A stretch of 40,244 nt of DNA from Penium margaritaceum (Eukaryota > Streptophyta > Zygnematophyceae > Desmidiales > Peniaceae). The notes under the pieces were generated by a model. That model worked only from the letters and a program-made list of their open reading frames with translations, ran no database searches and had not been told where the DNA came from. A program made the position numbers and the translations under genes. The number at the start of each line of letters is the position of its first letter. Positions within the stretch are counted from its first letter, which is position 1. Location of the stretch: assembly GCA_023375785.1 (NCBI GenBank), contig SZWC01003604.1, forward strand, positions 69,983 to 110,226, read 5' to 3'. Shown here piece by piece: positions 31,428-40,244 of this stretch.

Positions 31428-32330
31428 TACTTACCCTCCTTCACAGACAACGTGCTCTCTGTCTCAAAGATAACTGACCATGGCATAAGAGAGAAGGAAA
31501 CGGTGATAGTCCCTACCAAGGAAATCAACATCTCCTACTCTGCCAAGAAGGTTATCGCACAGGTTCCTCATAATGATGGAATCTATGTTTTGCAGACCAA
31601 AATGAAAAATTCAACGGCTGAATCTTCGGTCGAGAGTGATGATGATGAGAACAGTGATGTAGACTCAGATGAGGTCGGATATGTTGGAGCAGCGGAAGCA
31701 TTGGAAGCAGATGATTTGGCAACAAAACCACAAGCAAATGCAACCACTGAGGCCGTTTATTCTAGCCTTTTGCACATCCTCGGAGAACCTATGGCACAGG
31801 CGCTTTGGGCACGTGGCTCATTGCACGTTGGAGCTCATGGGAAAACAGGAGCTAGTGCGTGGGTTGGAGCTAGGTGATTAGTCAGAGGGAGCCGGGATCA
31901 TGTGTGTGCCATGCCTTCAAGGCAAGGCAAAAAGGAAACCCTTCAAGTGCAATCAAGAGGTGCAAGACTCTTGCACCTCTTGATCTCGTCCACTCTGACG
32001 TGTATCGTCCCTTTTGCATACCGTCAAATGGAGGCATCAGATATTTCCTCACATGCATCGAAGACAACAGCCACAAAGTCTGGATATACGTTCTCAAAGA
32101 GAAAATTGAGGTGAAGGAGAATCTACAAGCTTTTGTTGCTATGGTTGAGCGTCAGAGGGGAAAGAAGGTGAAGCCATTTAGGACAGACAATGGGGGAGAG
32201 TACGAAGCCTGCAAAGATTGGCTCAAGTTGCAGGGCATTAAACACCAGAAAACTACTCCTTAATCACCTCAAAGAAATGGCATAGCGGAGAGGATGAACC
32301 AGATCCTCCTTGGCATGACAAGGTGCATAC
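31423..32330 (+). pseudogene. element A continuation: end of protease and integrase core
   Basis: Resumes at YLPSFTDNVLSVSKITDHGI, the linker after copia protease, in the register left at 24849. An acidic linker (SVESDDDENSDVDSDEVG) follows. The integrase zinc module is LWHRRFGHV in one frame and CVPCLQGKAKRKPF in another. The core has Asp in LVHSDVYRP, Asp in FRTDNGGEY and Glu in GIAERMNQ, all kept, but with a stop just before SPQRNGIAE and frame changes near 31740-31900. The segment is cut at GMTRCI by the LTR of B2. The bases before that junction are CATAC, the probable target duplication of B2. Confidence 0.87.
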
Positions 32331-33313
32331 TGTTGAAGATTTGCCCCACTGCATGCCCAAGTGCGGCGCCGGGAGGCGCTGACGAGCCGCCAGAGAGACA
32401 AAATTACTCATCGAAGAATCTGGCGACTCGAGGATTGCTCGAATCCTAAAATGAAGGACTGCCCCTGAAAGTTGACGAGTTGCTAAAGCCGGTGGAAGTT
32501 ATTTCACTAGAATCGAACTAGTAACGAGGGAGATATGGGCTTCCAAAGTTGGGGTGTGCGCGGCGGTTCTGGGAGCCGGCCGCGGTTCGACTTCCGGTGA
32601 ATAATCGACCGGAACGAGTAACAAAATGCCATCTGGGGATTTTGCTCCGGAAGGTCTGCCGAGGCGTCCGGTGGATGATCCGCCGGATTTCAGGAGTGCA
32701 GTTTGTTACTGAGGGACAGCCAAAATCCTGGCTCGGAGTCCGAAACTCAGTAGTACAGTTTGTTACTCGGGGACTTGGTCAAAATTCCGACTGGAGGTCC
32801 GCGAACAGGTTTCGACCCACATGAATCCCCATCACCAAAATCGATGATTAACTCATCGAAACAGACCCCAAAGGCGCAAGGGGCACCGCCACTATGTGTA
32901 GGGCCATCTGCGCCTCCACAATGGCATTTTGATGGGTCCTTGATGTGTGAGGGCGCTTCGGCGGGCGACGTGGTGCGCGCCACCAACTGAGCGGCTGGTT
33001 TGGGGTGCTGCGCTTCGACTAACGTAGCGGGAGCTACAATTATCGGAATCGCGCACGGTTTGGTGCGTTGGAAAGCTCATAACTAGCCCTACAAATGTTT
33101 AGATCATATCCATGTTAAAAAAATAATGCAAAAACGTGTTCTTCCCTTCGCAAAAATGACTGTCTCGCACTTGTCTTCAACTGCCACAAACATAGCGTGA
33201 GGCGACCGGAAAGCTCACGCTTAGACTCAGAAGCTGCACAAACATAGCCGTAAACGTAGAAGACCAGTCAGGCCATGTTGGAACTGCCTCCTCCAGGGGG
33301 CCGGTTTCTGACA
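32331..33313 (+). repeat. 5' LTR of B2
   Basis: 983 bases, TGTTGAAGATTTGCCCC to GTTTCTGACA. It shares all landmarks with the B1 LTRs. At the place of the B1 hairpin it has a different but still self-complementary sequence, TTCCGGT/ACCGGAA (32592-32598 / 32608-32614). Confidence 0.92.
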
Positions 33314-33315
33314 AA

Positions 33316-33330
33316 GGGTTATGGGCCCAC
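33316..33330 (+). promoter_or_regulatory. half-tRNA primer binding site, B2
   Basis: GGGTTATGGGCCCAC two bases after the LTR end. Identical to the sites of A, B1 and C. Confidence 0.85.
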
Positions 33331-33437
33331 GGCCCTGACTGGACTCCACATTGTTCACGGCTTCCGCGGCGGAAGGGATTGTCGTCAGGGACGACGTCGC
33401 CGTCAAACTCCGAGGTCCCTGACAGGAAGACTGCGCA

Positions 33438-35657
33438 ATGGCACATAAGGAGACGCACGCCATTCAGAAGTATGCGGGAGGCCCTGGCTTTGGGCTATGG
33501 AGGTGGCACTTCGAGATCCACCTCGCGCATAAGGGTGTGCTGCAGGTCATGCAGGGAACCGAAGTCCTCGACGACGCGACAACGACGGAAGCGCAGAAGG
33601 AGGCCTTCGAAAAGAAGAACACGGAGGCGCTCATGCTGTTGGTGTCCGGGACGGCTGAGTCGCAGTGGGGCTACTTCCAGGGCTGCAAGCTGGCAGCCGA
33701 GGCTTGGCAAAAACTCTGCACCATTCATCAATCCAAGTCGCTGGCAAACAAAATCTTCGCAATGAAGCGACTCTTGATAGTGAGAATCGAGGAGGGAGAT
33801 GATGTCATCTCCGCCATGCAGGAGATCGAGTCGCTCGCCTCACAGTGCAACTATGTGGGGTGGAAGATCGACACGCAACTGCAGGCGATGGCCCTCCTCA
33901 TGGCCCTTCCTGAAAGTTGGAGCCCTCTCATCACCGTCTTGGGAGGATGGGCAGAAGGCAAGCTCACCTATGGCGCGATCGCAGAGTACATCCGCAACGA
34001 GGCGCAGCGACGGAGCTGCGGGGAGTCCTCGTCTTCCTCATCGGCCCTTGTCACCAAAATGCGTGGTGGCGGAAGTGGGGGCAAGGGAGGTGGCGGACAT
34101 GGCGGCGGCAAGAAGGGCGCCAAGAACAGTGCGTGCCGCAACTGCGGCAAGGAGGGCCACTGGGCCCGTGAGTGCACCGAGGAGGCAAAGGCTGGCGGCA
34201 AGGATACCAAAGGCAAGAAGTCGCTCCTCAACGGTACTCAGAACCACTACCTCAAGAAGGCTAACCGGCGATGCCTTGACTCCGGAGCTGAGGAGCACAC
34301 CCAAGTTGAGAAGATCGGGTTCATCAACTACACCAAGTCCAGCAAGTCCATGGTGGTCACGAACGACAAGGTCGAGCCGGCGGCTGGCCAAGGAGACGTG
34401 GATGTGGAGGTGGTGGTTGGTGGGAAGCGGGTGCAGCGCGTGATCAAGAACGTGCAGCACGTACCTGGCTTGGCTGACATCCTAAGTGTTAGCCGCCTGA
34501 CAGACAAGGGATACGAGGTGCTCTTCAGGAGAAAGGGGGCAGTCGTGCGGAAGGATGGTGGCGGCGAGCCCGTGCTGGAGGCTAAGCGCGAGGGAGGGCT
34601 CTACATTGTGGAGACCAAGGTGATCCCCGCGGCGACAGATTTGGCAGACTCGCAGGAACGCACCGTCAACCTGGCCAAAGGAGGGGGAGCTGATCTGGAG
34701 CTCTGGCACCGACAACTGGGGCATTCCTCACCCGCAGTCGTGAAGGAGATGGCGAAGCGCGAGCTGGTACGCGGCCTCGTCATCGACGCTGCGGAAGAGG
34801 CGACAGATGCAGCAGTGCACAAAAGGTGCGAGCCTTGCATTTTTGGCAAGGCGCGGCGCAAACCATTTAAGGAGAACAAGAATCGCGCCTCGGACCTGTT
34901 GGAGGTCGTGCACAGCGACGTTTGCGGACCATTCAAGACGGCGTCAAATGGCGGCGCGTGTTACTTTGTCACCTTCATTGATGACTACAGCAGAAAACTC
35001 CATGTGTACTTCATGAAGCGGAAAGGCGAGGTCCTGGACTGGCTGAAGGAGTACGTCGCCGCGGTGGAGAGGCAGACTGACCGGAAGGTCAGAGCGCTAC
35101 GCAGCGACAACGGTGGAGAGTACATGGGTTGTAGCGGGTGGATGAAGCAGCAGGGCATAAAATGGCAACAAACTATGCCGTATTCGCCTCAGTCAAATGG
35201 CGTGGCGGAGCGGGCAAACCAGACGCTGCTGAACATGGTACGGACCATGTTGGTGGATGCGGAATTGCCGCAAAGCTTCTGGGCGGAAGCTGTGCGTACT
35301 ACGAGCTACACCATCAACCTCACTGCTACAGCGGTGCTCAAGGGGAAGAGCGGCTGGAAGACGCCGCAGGAGGTTTGGAGCGGGTGCAAGCCAAGTGTGG
35401 CACACCTGAAAGTGTTTGGGTGGAAGGCGCACGCGGTGGTGCAGGCTGCACAGAGGCGCGACAGCAAGCTGGAGCCGTGGGCAAAGTCGTATCTCTTCCT
35501 TGGCTATGAGAGCGCGCAGAAGGCGTACCGGCTCTATGACATGCGCAAGGAGGAGATTATCCGCAGCCGAGATGTTGAGTTCGACGAGCAGCAGAGTTAC
35601 ATCAGCAGTAACGAAGTGGGCGTGGTGGACTCCCCAAAGACGGGGGAGTGGTTTTAA
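33438..35657 (+). CDS. B2 gag-protease-integrase open frame (739 codons)
   Basis: Start ATG at 33438, about 108 bases after the primer site. Gag occupies residues 1 to about 230 (UBN2 type; LWRWHFEIHLAHKGV near 20-34, WSPLITVLGGW near 161-171), then a Gly-rich basic linker. The CCHC knuckle is C233, C236, H241, C246. The protease motif is D281-S-G-A. The integrase zinc module is H424, H429, C464, C467. The core triad is D494 (HSDVCGP), D557 (RSDNGGEY) and E591 (GVAERANQ). The C-terminal part runs to GEWF, where TAA at 35655 replaces the CAG of B1. Gag and pol share one frame with no shift. All catalytic and zinc residues I can place are present, but RT continues after the stop in the same frame, so the full polyprotein is truncated. 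Confidence 0.93.
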   Translation: MAHKETHAIQKYAGGPGFGLWRWHFEIHLAHKGVLQVMQGTEVLDDATTTEAQKEAFEKKNTEALMLLVSGTAESQWGYFQGCKLAAEAWQKLCTIHQSKSLANKIFAMKRLLIVRIEEGDDVISAMQEIESLASQCNYVGWKIDTQLQAMALLMALPESWSPLITVLGGWAEGKLTYGAIAEYIRNEAQRRSCGESSSSSSALVTKMRGGGSGGKGGGGHGGGKKGAKNSACRNCGKEGHWARECTEEAKAGGKDTKGKKSLLNGTQNHYLKKANRRCLDSGAEEHTQVEKIGFINYTKSSKSMVVTNDKVEPAAGQGDVDVEVVVGGKRVQRVIKNVQHVPGLADILSVSRLTDKGYEVLFRRKGAVVRKDGGGEPVLEAKREGGLYIVETKVIPAATDLADSQERTVNLAKGGGADLELWHRQLGHSSPAVVKEMAKRELVRGLVIDAAEEATDAAVHKRCEPCIFGKARRKPFKENKNRASDLLEVVHSDVCGPFKTASNGGACYFVTFIDDYSRKLHVYFMKRKGEVLDWLKEYVAAVERQTDRKVRALRSDNGGEYMGCSGWMKQQGIKWQQTMPYSPQSNGVAERANQTLLNMVRTMLVDAELPQSFWAEAVRTTSYTINLTATAVLKGKSGWKTPQEVWSGCKPSVAHLKVFGWKAHAVVQAAQRRDSKLEPWAKSYLFLGYESAQKAYRLYDMRKEEIIRSRDVEFDEQQSYISSNEVGVVDSPKTGEWF

Positions 35658-36813
35658 CTCCTTGACTACGAGAAGGAGCCGGCGGACGCCGAAGTTGAGG
35701 ATGCGGCATCAGAGCGTGACGGTGCACCAGCGGTGGCAGCCGAAGTGGAGGACTCTGATGACGATCAAGTTGATGAGGAGATCCACCGGAAGGATCCGGC
35801 GGATGAGGCATCAAGGGTGCCAAGGCGCGCACTCCCGACAGAGTGTGCAACGGGCGTTGGTGGAAAATCCACTGGACACGCCGTCCGTCCGGGCGATGTT
35901 TCGCCAGAGCGGGAGAGATCCTTGGGGAGCCGTCCGGTCCATGATGAACCGGAGCGTGCTGAGTCGGAGGGATTGCAGCAAAGCGACGATGTGCCACCAA
36001 AACTACCGCGCCGCAACGGGAGGCAGCGAAAAGCGGGAAAGCGCTTCAACACAAGCACCGGTCGATGGATTGGCATGACGCGGTGCATGCTGGATGCATC
36101 AACAAAGATGACTACCGTGTGAGAGGCGCTTGCGTGGCCTGAAAGGGATCAATGGGATGCAGCCATCGAATCTGAGCTGGCGTCCATCACGGAAAATGAT
36201 ACGTGGGAGCTGGTTGACAAGCCGAAAGATGCCAAGGTCATCGGCTCAAAGTGGGTCTTCAAGACCAAGTTCACAAAGGAAGTATGGTTGATAAGTACAA
36301 GGCGCGGCTGGTGGCGAAAGGGTACGCACAGCGTAAAGGGGAGCACTACGATGAGACGTTTGCTCCCGTCGCCAAGTTCTCAAGCATCCGGGCGATCCTT
36401 GCGGTGGCGGTCGCGAAGGACATGGAGCTCCACCAAATGGACGTAAAGACGGCCTTCCTCAATGGCATCATAGACAAAGAGATCTACATGGAGGTGCCGG
36501 AGGGGGTGGAGGCGCCGGAGGGCAAGGTGTGCAAGTTGCGGAAGTCCTTGTACGGGCTAAAACAATCGCCCAGATGCTGGTACCAACAGATGGACAACTT
36601 CATGGCACAACTCGGCTTCAAGCGCTGTGAGACGGATCACAGCGTGTACGTGCGGTGTGACAAACAGCTCCATTAGATTGTCGCAGTCTATGTGGACGAC
36701 TTGATTGTGTGCTTGACGGATTTGCCGAGCCTACAGCAGCTGAAAGAGAAGTTGAGCAGCAGATTCCAGATGTCGGACATGGGGGAGCTGGAGTACTACC
36801 TCGGGGTGAGAAT
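35658..36813 (+). pseudogene. B2 linker and reverse transcriptase, interrupted
   Basis: In the same frame as the upstream CDS: acidic linker (DSDDDQVDEEI), a proline-poor variable region, then the RT start ESELASITENDTWELVDKPK and WVFKTKF. TGA at 36120 (CAA in B1) and a one-base deletion near 36285 break it. The new frame carries MDVKTAFLNGIIDKEIYMEV and LYGLKQSPRCWYQQM up to TAG at 36674 (CAG in B1), then VYVDDLIV with the catalytic Asp pair and ELEYYLGV. The sequence stops at GTGAGAAT, where element C is inserted, so the RT thumb and RNase H are missing here. Confidence 0.9.
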
Positions 36814-37180
36814 TGTTGTTCTTCTATGCCCCATGGCCAGTGCTATAGCTTGACGGACAGGTTGGGCATGCACTGCTCCCTTGGAGTAAGTCCCCCAAAC
36901 CTTGTTCGTGGTGCAAGTCCAAGTGAGACACCAGAAGTGTAGCACAACGGATAGCATCTTGGACTTAGGAACAACAGGTCCTACGATCGAGTCTTGATGT
37001 GCGCAGAAGGTTTTTTACCTTTCTAGCACAGGGGAAGTTTCTTAGACATTTCTCCATGCATGAGGAGAGTGCGCCACTTGGCGGTCAGTGGATGCGCCAT
37101 TTGGCGGACTGGTGAGGTGGTGTGGAGTGACCACCCAAAAAGTGCCACTACCCACACACCTTAGAAGCCAGGCCTAGGAC

Positions 37181-37187
37181 TATATGT
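37181..37187 (+). promoter_or_regulatory. possible TATA box in LTR C
   Basis: TATATGT in the context GGACTATATGTACCAGG, about 205 bases before the LTR end. Position fits a promoter; function is inferred. Confidence 0.4.
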
Positions 37188-37252
37188 ACCAGGCTCATTC
37201 CTCATTCTAATTACACAATCTGGCCTTAGATGCTCCTCACAGAGTTGTCCAA

Positions 37253-37253
37253 N
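37253..37253. other. single N in LTR C
   Basis: One undefined base (AANCCTAGG). Given what happens at the other single Ns, real length here may differ. Confidence 0.9.
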
Positions 37254-37387
37254 CCTAGGAACTGCTCAGTGTGGAACCGTGATCCTGAGGGTGATATCTT
37301 CTCCTAGCTGAAATGCTAGGAGCGGACGGCAGGTGCTATTGTGTCGGCCCTGTTTTCTAGTCCGTTTGCCTCAAGCCGGTTGACAAA

Positions 37388-37402
37388 GGGTTATGGGCCC
37401 AC
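37388..37402 (+). promoter_or_regulatory. half-tRNA primer binding site, element C
   Basis: GGGTTATGGGCCCAC two bases after LTR end TGACA. Identical in A, B1 and B2. Confidence 0.85.
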
Positions 37403-37777
37403 ACTGACCAGTTGTAAGGCACGCTTCGCTCAACTCTGGTACGCTCTCTCCAGGTGCGCACGCCGGCTCCATCAGCTCCATCAGCTCCATCAGCTTCATC
37501 AACTTCAACGGCTTGGTCTGCACTCAGCACACAGGGACCAAGGAAAAGCTTTGCCCTTGGAGGCACGACCCTTGAGTCCCAACCAGGACAAGCTCTGCCC
37601 TTGGTGGCAAGACCCTGGGTGTGTTGGTGTAGATATCTTCTCTGTCTGTAGGTGAACATCGGCTGAAGGGATAAGCAACGGATCTGCATCCTAAAACCGG
37701 TAGCAGACATCAGCTACCATCAGCCTACATCGGCCTCAACGCAGCAGAGACGTGGGAAGCAGATAAGGGCAACAAAA

Positions 37778-39631
37778 ATGGTTGACGCATCAGGAGGAGT
37801 GGGGACTGCCGCAGGGCAGTCCTCAAACTCAACATTGGCTACCACAGGGCAGACCACTGGAGCAAATGTGAGTGCTATGTCACTGCCGCAAGATCTTGGA
37901 CCCTTGGGAGGAATCCCCAGTTTTGAGGGGATTGACTTCCCCCTTTGGAGATGGCAGTTCGAGCTGGCGATGAAAGTGCGCGGCTTCATCAAACTACTGA
38001 AGGGAGAGGAGCAGGTTCCCGCGGAAGGCACATCCCAGCATGAGGCATGGATGGATCAAAATGATATTGCCATGTCATTCCTCAGCAACGCGATTGCTAA
38101 GAAGTATGTTCCCATCATTGCCGGGTACACGCTGGCTTCCGAAGCTTACGACAAGCTCAAGCGCGTGCACCAATCCACCTCCCTTGCGAACAGATTATTC
38201 ATCCTACAACGGCTGATCAGCATGCGGGTGAATGAGGGCGAATCAATCCCCGATTTCCTACAGGAGTTTGAAGGACTCCTTGGCGAGGCTCGCCAGATGA
38301 ACTGGGACCTTGACGATAACATGCAAGCCATGATTCTCCTCATGGCGCTACCGGAGAGCTGGAGCCCGATGATCACCGTCATGGGCGGCTGGAAGGAGGA
38401 CGACCTGACGTACACGGCAGTGTCCGAGTACGTGCGAAATGAGGCCATGCGCCGCAGCGGAAGTGAGGCTAATTTCTCAGCCTATGCCGCACGCTACGGT
38501 GGCCGCGGAAGCAAAGGGTCAGCCTCTGGTCAGAAAGGCAGCAGCGGAAGCGGTGGTGGCGGAGGCAACAATGGCGGCAAGGCTCCCAAGCGACAGGGTA
38601 ACTGCCACAACTGCGGCAAACCTGGGCACTGGGCAAGAGAGTGCAGGTCGCCAAAGAAGGAAGACAGCGGAAGCGGTGGGAACAAAGGCAACAAAAAGGG
38701 TGGCAAAGAAGCTACCAACATGATGGCACAGAGCACGCCTCCAGAAAAAGGAGCGGCGCTGCTCAGGCCAGGAGCTTTTAGGCTTGACTCCGGCACCGAT
38801 CATCACTCTAGCAACGACCACGCTGGATTTGTCTCCATCGGCCCCACCGATCGGCGGTTCAGATGCGCAAACGGTAGCGTCGTGAACGCAAAGGGCGTGG
38901 GCGACAAGCTGGTGAGCATCAACCTCAATGGTGCGGAAAAGGATCTACGGCTACGTGACGTGGTCTACATGCCCTCCATTGCGGCAAACCTTCTGTCCGT
39001 GTCAAAAATAACGGACAATGACATGATGGTGGTGTTCACGCAGAAGAAGGCGGTCATCACTAGGAACGAAGACATCAAGGTCCTCTACGCCAACAAAGAT
39101 CTCGTGGCACAGGTTCCACGGGTTGACGGACTCTACGTACTGCAGACAACGGCAGCAAAGAGCTCGGAAAAGGAGGGCCATGCGGGTGCAGCGGAGGCAG
39201 TGGTCTCGACATCCACGCAGGAGAGCACACCAACAAAAACTGAAAAAGCATCCTCTGCCGCAAAAGACGAAGACGTTGATCTGTGGCATAGACGCTTTGG
39301 GCATGTGGTAAACAGCACGCTCCAAGTCATCCAGCAACAACAGCTGGTCCGTGGCATGGATGGTTGCAAGAAGGATGCGGTTGGATGTGGCAGCCTGTGT
39401 GAACCTTGCCTCCAAGGCAAGACCAAGCAAACGCGCTTTGAGCGCAATGGTCGCCGCGCAGAATCAGCCCTTGACCTCATTCACACCGACGTGTGCGGAC
39501 CCTTTCGCACGGCGTCAAATGGTGGTAGCAAGTATTTTCTGACCTTCATAGATGACCACAGCCGCAAGGTGTGGATCTTCTTCCTCAAAGCAAAGGGAGA
39601 GGTCAGAGAAAAGTTGCAGGAGTTTGTCGCC
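37778..39631 (+). CDS. element C gag-protease-integrase, N-terminal part (618 codons)
   Basis: Start ATG at 37778 in AAAAATGG context. Gag runs over residues 1 to about 245 (PLWRWQFELAMKVRGF near 55-70; LMALPESWSPMITVMGGW near 188-205), then a Gly/Ser-rich linker. The CCHC knuckle is C276, C279, H284, C289. The protease motif is D337-S-G-T. A linker with LSVSKITD follows. The integrase zinc module is H504, H509, C541, C544. The first core Asp is D571 in HTDVCGPF, followed by YFLTFIDDHSRKVWIF. All key residues are present and there are no stops. The frame is cut at codon 619 by the N at 39632, after which integrase resumes in another frame with about 35-40 residues missing. Confidence 0.93.
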
Positions 39632-39632
39632 N
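39632..39632. other. single N hiding about 110-120 missing bases
   Basis: Upstream codes for LQEFVA; downstream, in a different frame, for HQPTTPYTPQSNGVAE. In B2 about 39 residues, including the second catalytic Asp (RSDNGGEY), lie between the equivalent points. The N therefore marks a collapsed gap, not one base. Confidence 0.8.
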
Positions 39633-40244
39633 AGCCACCAGCCCACAACGCCTTACACGCCGCAGAGCAATGGTGTTGCCGAACGGATGAATCAGACCAT
39701 CCTCGGCATGGTGCGTAGCATGCTCTTTGATGCAAAGCTTCCACCGCGGTTCTGGACGGAAGCGGCAAGAACGGCATGCTATCTCGTCAACCTTACTCCT
39801 GCGGCTGCTCTGGGCAGACGCGGAAAGAAGAAGGGAAAGCAACAGATTACGCCACAAGAAGTTTGGTCAGGGAAGAAGCCGGACGCATCACACCTGAAAG
39901 TATTCGGCTGCACCGCATGGGCAAAGGTCCAGGCGGGCGAGGGTGCCGGCAAGCTGGATGCAAGAGCGCGAAAGTGCGTTATGGTGGGCTATGAGACGGC
40001 CCACAAGACCTACCGCCTGTGGGACCTGGCAGGAAGAAGACTCATCACCAGCCGAGACGTAACCTTTGACGAAAGGAAACCAGGCAAGGAAGAGATGCTT
40101 GATCCCACGCAAGCTCCAAAACAGGGAGAGTGGTTGGTGCTGCTGGAGTCAGGAGATCAAGCTCCCGAAAACTGGCAAGTGGTCCCAGTACAGCAGGCCG
40201 TGAAGAATAGTGGTGTGGCAGGAAGAGCGGCTGCGCAGGCTGAC
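39633..40244 (+). CDS. element C integrase C-terminal part and linker (partial, open to window end)
   Basis: 204 codons without a stop in the frame beginning at 39633. It carries TPYTPQSNGVAERMNQTILG with the catalytic Glu, FWTEAARTACYLVNL, WSGKKPDASHLKVFGC, KCVMVGYETAHKTYRLWDL and SRDVTFDE, the standard C-terminal features of copia integrase, then the start of the variable linker before RT. Continues past the window. It belongs to the same polyprotein as 37778-39631. Confidence 0.92.

Larger units (their letters stand above)
32331..36813 (+). mobile_element. Ty1/copia element B2, 5' part, nested in A and interrupted by C
   Basis: Sister copy of B1 with the same LTR family, primer site and gag-pol layout. 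It starts TGTTGAAG at 32331 inside the integrase of element A and is cut in its RT at 36813 by the LTR of element C. Its RNase H and 3' LTR must lie beyond C, outside the window. Confidence 0.92.
36814..37385 (+). repeat. 5' LTR of element C
   Basis: About 572 bases, shorter than the B LTRs and different in sequence apart from the terminal TGTTG and TGACA. Contains a single N at 37253 and a hairpin CTCCTAGC/GCTAGGAG (37301-37308 / 37315-37322) close to the 3' end. Confidence 0.85.
36814..40244 (+). mobile_element. Ty1/copia element C, 5' part, nested in B2; runs off the window
   Basis: LTR TGTTGTTCTTC to GGTTGACA, half-tRNA primer site, a leader of about 375 bases, then gag-protease-integrase without a stop codon apart from the break at the N at 39632. 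Inserted in the RT of B2 after GTGAGAAT; AGAAT is a candidate target duplication to be matched outside the window. It is the innermost and apparently youngest element. The related Gag and leader place it in the same group as element A. Confidence 0.9.

Noticed and set aside
33495..34460. Open frames opposite the B2 gag-pol CDS
   Set aside because: They mirror the GC-rich coding strand and carry no motif; B2 gag-pol fully explains the region.
1..40244. CRISPR arrays, bacterial operons, toxin or defence systems
   Set aside because: The only regular repeat is a spacerless 10-bp satellite; all coding content is eukaryotic LTR retrotransposon.

Overview
The window is repeat-derived eukaryotic nuclear DNA, and I see no convincing host protein gene, rRNA or tRNA gene. 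It consists of Ty1/copia and Ty3/gypsy LTR retrotransposons at different stages of decay, a 10-bp satellite, a long CA microsatellite, G-poor degenerate repeats and several assembly gaps. A chromodomain-bearing gypsy element, UBN2-type copia Gags and GC-rich coding sequence suggest the green lineage. A charophyte such as Chara, or an early land plant, is my guess from overall style; nothing in the sequence proves it.

Layout. 1-698: 10-bp minisatellite. 1294-3087 (-): decayed reading frame with coiled-coil-like stretches and no recognised family. 3400-4780: perfect short-loop hairpins and GCT/TAC-rich low-complexity DNA. About 4785-8640 (-): an old Ty3/gypsy element with integrase, RNase H and RT fragments, a tRNA-iMet primer site and an LTR edge. 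10081-12086: short tandem repeats and a gag-like relic. 12494-13800 (-): another gypsy gag relic split by a CA microsatellite and a 92-N gap, with its own primer site and LTR edge. 15753 to about 22040 (+): a complete but dead chromovirus with two diverged LTRs, gag, protease, RT with an internal deletion, RNase H, integrase and chromodomain. 22040-22839: G-poor repeats.

22840-40244 is a three-level nest of copia elements, all on the + strand. Element A (22840-24849, resuming 31423-32330) is broken by B1 (24850-31422, 5-bp target duplication TGGTC on both sides) and again by B2 (from 32331). B2, a sister of B1, is in turn broken by element C (from 36814), which runs off the window end. A is the oldest and most damaged. 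B1 and B2 carry several stops. C shows no stop codon, and its only break is at a single assembly N.

The most distinctive feature is the primer site of these four copia elements. Instead of matching the 3' acceptor end of initiator tRNA-Met, each has GGGTTATGGGCCCAC just after the 5' LTR. That is complementary to the anticodon arm of initiator tRNA-Met, the half-tRNA priming arrangement known from Drosophila copia and yeast Ty5. The two minus-strand gypsy relics instead carry recognisable versions of the ordinary acceptor-end site, so both priming modes occur in one window.
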